Assembly: GCA_902768985.1 (NCBI GenBank)
Contig: CACXNA010000002.1
Span: 147,456-211,455, forward strand
DNA length: 64,000 nucleotides
Source: an uncultured Bacteroidia bacterium
GTDB taxonomy: Bacteria > Bacteroidota > Bacteroidia > Bacteroidales > UBA932
Direction: 5' to 3'
Shown: positions 36,852-44,362 of the stretch, piece by piece
Layout: each line of letters opens with the position of its first letter
Position numbering within the stretch: position 1 is the first letter of the stretch
Translations under genes and position numbers: made by a program
Notes under the pieces: model-generated
Database searches by the model: none
The model's input: the letters and a program-made list of their open reading frames with translations, nothing else
Told to the model about the DNA's origin: nothing

Positions 36852-36880
36852 CAAAATTAGCGAAAAATTGCTTACCTTTG
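36852..36880. promoter_or_regulatory. Divergent -7 boxes of folP and tmk
   Basis: TAATTTTG on the minus strand (36859-36852) ends 4 nt before the folP ATG; TACCTTTG on the plus strand (36873-36880) ends 6 nt before the tmk ATG. Both transcripts should be essentially leaderless. Confidence 0.75.
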
Positions 36881-36886
36881 TGTGTT

Positions 36887-37570
36887 ATGCTTATCGTTTT
36901 GGAAGGCCTGGACGGCGCCGGCAAGTCCACCCAGGTCCGCATGTTCAGAGAATACCTTGCCACGGTCTGTCCCCAGCTGGAGTACATCCATTTCCCGCGC
37001 TACGACGCGCCGCTGTGGGGCGGCCTGATCGGCAAATTCCTGCGCGGCGGCTTCGGCACCATCGAGAGCGTCCACCCGCAGCTGGTGGCCCTGCTCTTCG
37101 CCGGCGACCGCGCGGACGCCGCGGCGGACATCCGCCGCACGCTGCGCGCGGGCGGCACGGTCCTGCTGGACCGCTACGTCTATTCCAACATCGCCTACCA
37201 ATGCGCCAAGCTCCCCTCCGACCGCGAGGCGGAGGAGCTCCGCGAATGGATCAACAACACCGAGTACGGCCAGTTCGACCTGCCGCGCCCGGACCTGAAC
37301 ATCTTCCTCGACGTGCCCATCGGCTTCGTGGAGCAGAGCCTCACGGCGCAGCGCGCCGGCGGCGACCGCAATTACCTCCACGGCCAGCAAGACATCCACG
37401 AGGCCGACATCAACTTCCAGCGCCGCGTGCGGGACATGTACCGCCGCCAGGCCGCGCTGGATCCGCATTTCATCGTCGTGGACTGCAGCGACGCCGAAGG
37501 GCGCATGCTGCCGCCCGAAGCCATTTTCGAAAAGATCAAAGCCGTCTATGAGAGTTATCCGAAGGATTAG
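36887..37570 (+). CDS. tmk: Thymidylate kinase
   Basis: The enzyme phosphorylates dTMP to dTDP. The 227-residue protein has the P-loop VLEGLDGAGKSTQ at the N-terminus, the substrate-binding DRY motif in LLDRYVYSNIAYQ, and the LID-region Arg-rich RRVRDMYRRQ. Length is slightly above the ~210 average. The ATG 36887 follows the -7 box. The next gene starts inside its last 23 bp. Confidence 0.94.
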   Translation: MLIVLEGLDGAGKSTQVRMFREYLATVCPQLEYIHFPRYDAPLWGGLIGKFLRGGFGTIESVHPQLVALLFAGDRADAAADIRRTLRAGGTVLLDRYVYSNIAYQCAKLPSDREAEELREWINNTEYGQFDLPRPDLNIFLDVPIGFVEQSLTAQRAGGDRNYLHGQQDIHEADINFQRRVRDMYRRQAALDPHFIVVDCSDAEGRMLPPEAIFEKIKAVYESYPKD

Positions 37571-38609
37571 CGCCGTCCTGATCGGCTTCGTATTCTTCCT
37601 CGCGGGCATCCTCAAGCTCATGGATCCCGTGGGCGCCCGCCTTGTCGTGGAGGAATACCTCAAATTCATGCATCTCAACTTCCTGATGGGCGCTGCGGGC
37701 TTCCTCGGCTCCGGCATGGCTCTGCTCGAGGCGCTCGTCGGCGCCGCCCTCATCACGGGCGTGTGGCGCCGCGTCGTGGCCGCCGTGACGGGCATCATGC
37801 TGGCCCTCTTCACGCTGCTGACCCTGCTGCTCTACATCAAGAACCCCAACATCGACTGCGGCTGCTTCGGCGAGATCATCCACCTCACGCACGCCCAGAG
37901 CCTGATCAAGAACCTCATCCTGCTGGCCATGTGGGCGCTCGCGTTCCTGCCCTTCCGCAAGATCGAAATCACGCGCAAGGTCAAGTACGTCAGCTTCCCC
38001 ATCGCCGCTGCCTCCATCTGTTTCTTCCTGCTCTACTCGTCCTTCAACATCCCGCTCGTCGACTTCACGCCCTTCAAGCCGGGCGCCGAGCTGATGCTCC
38101 CCTGGGACATCGACGACCCCACCGACAACCGCACGCCCACGCTCTCCATCAGCGACGCCTCCGGCGAATACGTGGACGAGAAGCTGGTCGAAGGCCAGCT
38201 CGTGGTGGTGTCGGTCTACGACCCGGAGAAGATGCGCGCGAACCACTGGGCCCGCGTGCAGCGCGTGGTGCAGGACGCCAAGGACGCGGGCTTCACGCCC
38301 ATGGTCCTGGCCGCCTCTACGCCGGAGGAGATGCACCAGCTCGTGTCCTCGCACGAAGTGCTGGACGCCACCTATTTCGCCGACCGCAAGAAACTGCTGA
38401 CGCTGAACCGCTCCAACGGCGGCGCCGCCTTCATCCAGGACGGCCTCATCGTCACCAAGTGGCACCGCCTCGACCTCCCCGACCACCAAAAGCTCGAGGA
38501 CTTCGCGGCCGAGGATGTGACAGAGTCACTCCTCTCCGAGAACAACCGCGACCGGATCAAGCTGCAGGCCTTCCTGCTCTATATCTTCGCGGTGATGCTG
38601 CTGATGTAG
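37548..38609 (+). CDS. DoxX/MauE-type membrane protein with a thioredoxin-like part (BT_3928-like)
   Basis: The 353-residue protein has four or five N-terminal membrane helices with the DoxX/MauE pattern (FFLAGILKLMDPVGARL, EALVGAALITGVW), a periplasmic or cytosolic middle part starting after NIPLVDFTPFKPG, where a Cys pair DCGCFGE is seen in the loop before helix 4, and a final membrane helix. It resembles a Bacteroidetes-specific family annotated after BT_3928, with no known activity; the DCGC motif hints at redox chemistry. It overlaps tmk by 23 bp, suggesting coupled expression. Confidence 0.72.
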   Translation: MRVIRRISAVLIGFVFFLAGILKLMDPVGARLVVEEYLKFMHLNFLMGAAGFLGSGMALLEALVGAALITGVWRRVVAAVTGIMLALFTLLTLLLYIKNPNIDCGCFGEIIHLTHAQSLIKNLILLAMWALAFLPFRKIEITRKVKYVSFPIAAASICFFLLYSSFNIPLVDFTPFKPGAELMLPWDIDDPTDNRTPTLSISDASGEYVDEKLVEGQLVVVSVYDPEKMRANHWARVQRVVQDAKDAGFTPMVLAASTPEEMHQLVSSHEVLDATYFADRKKLLTLNRSNGGAAFIQDGLIVTKWHRLDLPDHQKLEDFAAEDVTESLLSENNRDRIKLQAFLLYIFAVMLLM

Positions 38610-38613
38610 CGGC

Positions 38614-41430
38614 TTATTCTTCCGTATAGATTTCCACGATGTGGTCGCCCGCGAGGAACTTCCGGGCGAGGTCGCGCACGTCCCGCGCCTTGATGCCGCG
38701 GAGCAGCGCGTCGTAGTCGGCGTCAAAGTCGCAGCCCCAGAGCACGGTCCTGACCAGGCGGTCGTTCTGCTCCAGCAGCGAGCTGGCTGCGCGGCGCTCC
38801 AGCTCCCCGTGGCGCTTGCGGATGTACTTCCCGGCCTGGTCCATCTCCTCGGCCGTCGGGCCGTCCTTCGCCATCGCCTCCATCACGTCACGGACGTCGC
38901 CGACCAGCAGCTGCGTCATCTCCGGACGCGTCTGGAAGTCCACCACGCCCCGCCAGGGCAGGGTCGGATTGTCCGGGACTTCGGTAGAGAAGCCCACGTG
39001 ATAGGTCCCACCGCGCTCCTCGCGGATGAGGTTCAGGTAGCGGGCGGAGAGGATGTAATCGAGGAAGTCCGACACCAGGATGCTGCGCGTCGTGGTCTTC
39101 ACGTCAGCCACGTACATGTAGTCGATGTTCGAGACCGGCTCCGACTCGGGGGCGTTGGTCTCCGTGATCAGCTGCCGGCCCTTCAGGACGGGCTTCGGCA
39201 GGGCTGTGGCGGTCTTCTGATAAGGGTATTCGCCCTGCAAAGACGCCACGTACTGACAGACGTACGCCTCGATGTCGGCGCGGTCCAGGTCGCTGGTGAT
39301 GAAGACCGTCAGGTGCGCGAAGTCGGTGAACGCCCGCTCGTACACCTCGCGGAGCAGGGCCATGTCCACCGCCTCGATGGCAGCGGAGTCGAAGGGATGC
39401 AGCCAGGGATGGTCGCCGTAGACCTGCTTGGTGTACTTATCCTCGAAGGCCGTGCGGGGATTCGGCTTGCGGCCGAGGTTCTTGAGGTTGTCCGCCTTGG
39501 TCTTCTCCAGGCCGGCCTCCTCGCCGAGGTACGGCTCCTGAAGCAGCAGCCAGCCGGTCTTGAAGGCGGCCTCCTCCTTGCCCCGGGCGGCGCTCAGCTC
39601 GACCGAGGCGGCCTGCTGCTGCGTGCGGGTCAGGATGTTCACCCCGGAGAGCTCCGGGAAAGCACGCAGCGCCTGGCGCTCGCAGCCGCGGAAGCCGAGC
39701 GTGCGGTTGTCATACGCCGCGGCAAAGCGCGCGGCGGTGAGCTTGTCGGCCGGATAGCTCCGGTAGCCGGTGTCGAAGCGCCAGATGGTGGCCAGGTGGA
39801 CATTCGCCTTCACGGGCGCCGCCTGGCGGTAGTAGACCTTCGCGCCGTTGGAGAGCAGCCACTCCTCGTAGCCGCCCAGGCGCTTGTTCGCGGTCCTTTT
39901 CACGATGCGGCCGGGCGTCACGGCCACGTCGAAGTCCAGCTTCGGATAGTTGAGGTACTGCGCCTCCAGCGGCTCCGCCTCCACGCTCGCGAGAATGGCG
40001 CGCACCGCGTCGGCGGACGGGGCGAAGCCCGGATTCTCCACGGGGTTGTAGCAGGTGGAGTAGATGGCCTCGCTGTCGAGGAACATGTCCGCCGGGTAGT
40101 CCCGGACGCTCTCCCAGCTGATGCCGGATAAAACCTTATTCTGGACGTCCTGGAGCTCGACCGGGTCGAGCAGCGGGTGGTTGCGCAGGAAGTGCTCGAT
40201 CGCCGCCTTCACGAGCTCCTCGCTCTTGACTTCGTCGCGGCTGAGTTCGCGGTCCAGGTGGAAGCGCTGCGCCACGCTGAGCTTCGCCGCTTCGAACTCG
40301 TCCGGGCTGATGCCGAACTGGACCAGGCGCCGGATCTCGCGTGCGGTCATCTCCATGGCCTCCGCCACGCGGTCCTTGCTCTTGGGCGTGACGGTGAAGA
40401 GGCTAATGTAGTAGTCCGGCTCGTACTCGTTCGTCACCAGCACCGCTGAGCGGGCGGGACAGTCGCGCTGCTGCGCGAGCCGGCGCAGGCGCTCGTTGAG
40501 CACCGCCGAGACGATCTGGCGGCTGAAGGCGTCGCGGATGTATTCTTCCGTGATCCGCTCCGCGCGATCGGGATAGGGCTGCTTGAAGATGAACTTCACC
40601 ACCCCGACCTTGAGGTGCTCGTCGGCCATGTCCTCGATCAGCGGCTCCGTCCGCTTCGCGGGCAGGTAGCGCCCCTTCTGCGCCGGGTCGACGGCCTTCG
40701 GGATGTCGGAGAATTTCGCCCGCACGCGGGCCTCCATCTCGTCCACGTCAAAGTCGCCCACCACGATGATCGCCTGCAGGTCGGGACGGTACCACTTATG
40801 ATAGAAGTCCAGGATCTCCTCGCGCTTGAAGCCGTTGATGACCTCGTAGGAGCCGATCACGGTCCGCTCCGGCTGCTTGGAGCCCTTGTAGATGAGTCCG
40901 TTCTGGAGATTGTTGATGCGCGTGCGCGAATCGTCGCGCAGGCGCCATTCCTCGCTGATCACGCCCCGCTCGTCGTCCAGCGCCTGCTGCTCGCAGGAGA
41001 TGTCGCAGGACCAGTCGTGCAGCACCGTCAGCACGGAGTCCACGAACGACTCGCGCACCAGGGGCACGGACGAGAGGTTGTAGACCGTCTCGTTGCGCGT
41101 GGTGTAGGCGTTGACGTTGTAGCCGAAGCGCACGCCGTCCTTCGCCAGGAACTCCAGGATCCCCTTCCCCGGATAGTGCCGGGTGCCGTTGAAGGCCATG
41201 TGCTCCAGGAAATGCGCCAGGCCGTTCTGGTTGTCCTCCTCCTGCAGCGCGCCCACGTGGTGCGCGATATAGAAATCCGCGCAGCCGGCCGGCAGCTCAT
41301 TGTGGGCCAGGTAATAAGTCAGACCGTTGTCGAGCCGCCCGACGCGGAACTCGGAATCGGGTGCGATGGGCTGGGCGCCCGCGTTTCCGAGCAGGGACAG
41401 CGCGAGCAGGCAGAAGAAGAATCGTTTCAT
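38614..41430 (-). CDS. M16-family (insulinase/PqqL-like) zinc peptidase
   Basis: The 938-residue exported protein has a signal peptide (NAGAQ end) and an M16 core. The inverted zinc motif HFLEH is at residues 73-77, and the third ligand Glu lies in RGVISEEWR about 80 residues later. A second M16 half without the zinc motif follows, as expected for a clamshell enzyme that closes round peptides. It is the fourth gene of an operon with a TonB receptor, a DUF4876 lipoprotein and a DUF6850 barrel (7-bp gap to the last). That context suggests it degrades material brought in by the receptor. Confidence 0.93.
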   Translation of the reverse strand: MKRFFFCLLALSLLGNAGAQPIAPDSEFRVGRLDNGLTYYLAHNELPAGCADFYIAHHVGALQEEDNQNGLAHFLEHMAFNGTRHYPGKGILEFLAKDGVRFGYNVNAYTTRNETVYNLSSVPLVRESFVDSVLTVLHDWSCDISCEQQALDDERGVISEEWRLRDDSRTRINNLQNGLIYKGSKQPERTVIGSYEVINGFKREEILDFYHKWYRPDLQAIIVVGDFDVDEMEARVRAKFSDIPKAVDPAQKGRYLPAKRTEPLIEDMADEHLKVGVVKFIFKQPYPDRAERITEEYIRDAFSRQIVSAVLNERLRRLAQQRDCPARSAVLVTNEYEPDYYISLFTVTPKSKDRVAEAMEMTAREIRRLVQFGISPDEFEAAKLSVAQRFHLDRELSRDEVKSEELVKAAIEHFLRNHPLLDPVELQDVQNKVLSGISWESVRDYPADMFLDSEAIYSTCYNPVENPGFAPSADAVRAILASVEAEPLEAQYLNYPKLDFDVAVTPGRIVKRTANKRLGGYEEWLLSNGAKVYYRQAAPVKANVHLATIWRFDTGYRSYPADKLTAARFAAAYDNRTLGFRGCERQALRAFPELSGVNILTRTQQQAASVELSAARGKEEAAFKTGWLLLQEPYLGEEAGLEKTKADNLKNLGRKPNPRTAFEDKYTKQVYGDHPWLHPFDSAAIEAVDMALLREVYERAFTDFAHLTVFITSDLDRADIEAYVCQYVASLQGEYPYQKTATALPKPVLKGRQLITETNAPESEPVSNIDYMYVADVKTTTRSILVSDFLDYILSARYLNLIREERGGTYHVGFSTEVPDNPTLPWRGVVDFQTRPEMTQLLVGDVRDVMEAMAKDGPTAEEMDQAGKYIRKRHGELERRAASSLLEQNDRLVRTVLWGCDFDADYDALLRGIKARDVRDLARKFLAGDHIVEIYTEE

Positions 41431-41437
41431 GGTAAAA

Positions 41438-43030
41438 CTAGAAATTAACGCCGAGGGTCAGCAAGGCCTCGTTGCGGTAGCCGCTCTGCAGGTATTGCGG
41501 CGCGGCGAGCAGGGATACGAAGCGGTCGGAAACCGTCAGATAAGGGACAAGCCCCCGGAAACCCAGCATGGACCAGGTAAAGGAAAGCGACGCGCCCGCA
41601 CGAGCGGCCGTGTCATATTCAAACTGGCGGTAGAGCCATTCGTCGAAAGACTTGAGCTTGGACGTGCCTAAGTTCGAGAAGGCTTCGTCCGTTTTGGGAT
41701 CGCCGGTGCCCCACAGGAAGGAAAGACCCGCGGCAAAAGTAAAACAGTCGGAGGCGCGCTTGACGTTGCGCTCCCCGGCCACCTGCGCCGACAGGTTCAG
41801 ATAGTCCTGGTGGCGGCAGGAAGGATAGAAATCGACATTCTGATTGCGCAGGTTCCCCTCGACGGAAGCGGAAAGCATCCAATCGGGGCGGAATCCCGAG
41901 AGCCCCTTCTCCCACTTGTACGCCACGCGGGCAGTCAGGTCCAGGCGGTCGAGGGTTCTGTTCCGGCCATGGTACTCCACGGTCGTGGCCATGCCGGACT
42001 GCGCCTTGTAGGTGTAGGAATTGGTGTAGCGGGACAGATACTTCACCCCGAGATCGTACGCAATCCGGTGCGAAGCGTCCCGGGCGGGGATCAGCCAGAC
42101 GCCTTCAAAAGAAGCCTCCGGTCCGCTGAATTCGCAGAACACCACGGACGTGGAGGTCCGGCTGCCATAATAGCCGGTCCGCCAGAGGGCGGACAGCTGG
42201 CCATGATACTTGATCCGGGATCCGATCACCGTCTGCAGGGAGAGGCCGTAGCGCTCGTTGGCCAGGGGCCGCATGTTCGATACGGACACATAGCCGGCAT
42301 CGCCTTCGAAAATCTCCCGGTTGCCCAGGAACGCGCCCTGGTCCACCAGAATGTCAAACTGACGGTCAATGGTGCCGAAAAGGCCGGCACTGAGCTGCTC
42401 CAGGCTGTGGCGATAAATGAAATTACCGCCCAGGGAGAATTGCTCGGAAGGATGCCACATCACACCGGGCGCGACCTTGAGATCCATCACCACGTTCAGG
42501 AAACGCGGATCCTTGAACTTCGTCTGGTCGGCGGCCGTGTAATCCACCCGAAGGCCGGCGCTGAAGCGGTCACTGAACGAGTAGGAAATCGCACCGTAGA
42601 GGGAATAGGTCTCCCGCTTCTTCTGTCCGACGGTCGTGCCGTCCTCTTCCAGGAAATTGACCGGGTTGTCTGAAGGATCCATCAGGATCTGTGCACCCAT
42701 GCCCTTTCCCCGGGCATGCGCGTAAGAAAGTCCTCCGGCGAAGACGATGCGGTCGGAAACCCGCTGGAAGGACCTGGTGCCGACGTTCAGCTTCCAGCTG
42801 TCGGGAGATCCCTCCAGCGGAACGAGACCGCCGTAATGCATGATAAAGGATCCGGTCGCCTCGGAAAAGTGTTCTTCCCCCAGGGAACTCAAGCCTGCCG
42901 CATTCTCGAAGGAGAGCAGCGGATTCCGCTCCACGGCAAGCTGGAAATCGCGCACCGGCTCCTGCCCCGCGGCCGAAGCTGCGAGGCAGAGGGTCAGTAC
43001 GACAATCAAGGTTATCGACCGGAATCGCAT
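41438..43030 (-). CDS. DUF6850-type outer-membrane barrel protein
   Basis: The 530-residue protein has a signal peptide (MRFRSITLIVVLTLCLAASAAG) and alternating aromatic strands, ending in a short LTLGVNF strand. It resembles the DUF6850 group that travels with DUF4876 lipoproteins and TonB-dependent receptors in Bacteroidales. Early mature sequence FQLAVERNPLLSFENAAGLSSL is characteristic. It probably forms a barrel or outer-membrane scaffold; function is unknown. It lies 3 bp after the DUF4876 gene and 7 bp before the M16 gene. Confidence 0.75.
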   Translation of the reverse strand: MRFRSITLIVVLTLCLAASAAGQEPVRDFQLAVERNPLLSFENAAGLSSLGEEHFSEATGSFIMHYGGLVPLEGSPDSWKLNVGTRSFQRVSDRIVFAGGLSYAHARGKGMGAQILMDPSDNPVNFLEEDGTTVGQKKRETYSLYGAISYSFSDRFSAGLRVDYTAADQTKFKDPRFLNVVMDLKVAPGVMWHPSEQFSLGGNFIYRHSLEQLSAGLFGTIDRQFDILVDQGAFLGNREIFEGDAGYVSVSNMRPLANERYGLSLQTVIGSRIKYHGQLSALWRTGYYGSRTSTSVVFCEFSGPEASFEGVWLIPARDASHRIAYDLGVKYLSRYTNSYTYKAQSGMATTVEYHGRNRTLDRLDLTARVAYKWEKGLSGFRPDWMLSASVEGNLRNQNVDFYPSCRHQDYLNLSAQVAGERNVKRASDCFTFAAGLSFLWGTGDPKTDEAFSNLGTSKLKSFDEWLYRQFEYDTAARAGASLSFTWSMLGFRGLVPYLTVSDRFVSLLAAPQYLQSGYRNEALLTLGVNF

Positions 43031-43033
43031 AAC

Positions 43034-44350
43034 TTACTTCTTGATGGAAGCCACTTTACGGACATGGAAGTCCGCGTCGGAGTTATTGGAATCCATGTAA
43101 ACGATCTTCGCGCCCTTGGCGATCGAAGCCTCAGCGTCGATGCCGGAAGGATCGGTATCATCAGCGCTGACGGCACCGGCATAATCATAAACCAGCTTGC
43201 CGGCATTCTCAGCGATCGCCTCCGTAGCCGCCTTGTCGACATTGCGGTAGATCGTATAACCCATAGCATTCGTAGCAAAAACGACCTTGCCGGTGTTGAC
43301 TTCGGCCGGGAAGCGGAAGTAGTTCTTCGTCTCATCGGCGTCGCCCCAGATATCCACGGCATCCAGCACCCAGGACGTCGGGATCTTGCAGTAGTTGCCG
43401 GACTTGTTCGAGGAGCGGTTATCGAAGTTGGCCTCGTTCTTCACAAAAGCCTGGATGTCCTCGCCGGGCATCAGGAGCATCGGAGCGGCCGTCTTGATCG
43501 GGAACGGCCATGCGGAGCCCTGACCGAACTCGTAGGTCTTCATCTGGTGGCTGGCCGGGATGTCCGCGGAAGGCGCGGGATACTGGGTGGCGCCGTTAAA
43601 ACCAGACTCAGGATCATAGGTGACATAATCCGCATGGCTCAGGTCAACCGAGTTGGTGTAAGTTTTGGTATGGTCAATCGCGCCGTTGACGGAGATAACG
43701 ATCTGAGAGTACGGAGCAATCTTGACGGACGTTCCGGACTGGAACCACCAGATACCATACGAAGCGGGCGTCCAGCCGGCAGCCGCATATTCAATGACGC
43801 CGCCGGTAATCGCGTACTTGTTGGTGGAGCTCATGCTGCTGATCTGGGCCATGGCCAGACACATGCCGCTGGCGTCCACCTCCATGTCGGAGTTGTTGTA
43901 CACGATGACATACTTGTCATTCTGCCAATTTTTGGAACCTGAGTTATCCTTACAGCCACCGTTGTACACCTCCTTGATGATCAGCTGGCTGGCCTTGGAG
44001 GCCGTGAGTTCCAGGCGCATGGTAGCAAACTCCTTTCCGGTGGCAATCTCAGGCACCATGATGTTGACGCTGCCGTTGTAGTTGACCATGACAGCGCTCT
44101 CCGAAGCACGGTAAGAAGCGGTGGCGGTATAGGTCCCCACCGAGACAGTAAACTTCACGACGCCGGAATCATCGGTCAGCGCATCAAAAGTAGCGCTGCC
44201 GGAGGCGAGCGTCACCGGAACGCCGGCGACGGCGAAAGGAGCGCCGTTGTACATCAACTGGATCGGCACTTCAACAGTGGTCGGGCGCTTCTCGCAGGAG
44301 ATCAGCGCAAGGCTGAGCGCCGCCAAAACAAAAAATAAAACCTTCTTCAT
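43034..44350 (-). CDS. DUF4876-type lipoprotein
   Basis: The 438-residue lipoprotein (MKKVLFFVLAALSLALISC, Cys19) has an N-terminal Ig-like/carboxypeptidase-like beta domain (about 25-115) and a larger domain with LIIKEVYNGGCKDNSGSKNW and YVIVYNNSDMEVDASGMCLA, matching DUF4876. It lies between the receptor and the barrel gene. It may be the SusD-like surface partner of the receptor, though not related to SusD by sequence. Its DNA is less GC-rich than neighbouring genes. Confidence 0.8.
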   Translation of the reverse strand: MKKVLFFVLAALSLALISCEKRPTTVEVPIQLMYNGAPFAVAGVPVTLASGSATFDALTDDSGVVKFTVSVGTYTATASYRASESAVMVNYNGSVNIMVPEIATGKEFATMRLELTASKASQLIIKEVYNGGCKDNSGSKNWQNDKYVIVYNNSDMEVDASGMCLAMAQISSMSSTNKYAITGGVIEYAAAGWTPASYGIWWFQSGTSVKIAPYSQIVISVNGAIDHTKTYTNSVDLSHADYVTYDPESGFNGATQYPAPSADIPASHQMKTYEFGQGSAWPFPIKTAAPMLLMPGEDIQAFVKNEANFDNRSSNKSGNYCKIPTSWVLDAVDIWGDADETKNYFRFPAEVNTGKVVFATNAMGYTIYRNVDKAATEAIAENAGKLVYDYAGAVSADDTDPSGIDAEASIAKGAKIVYMDSNNSDADFHVRKVASIKK

Positions 44351-44362
44351 AACACTATAAGA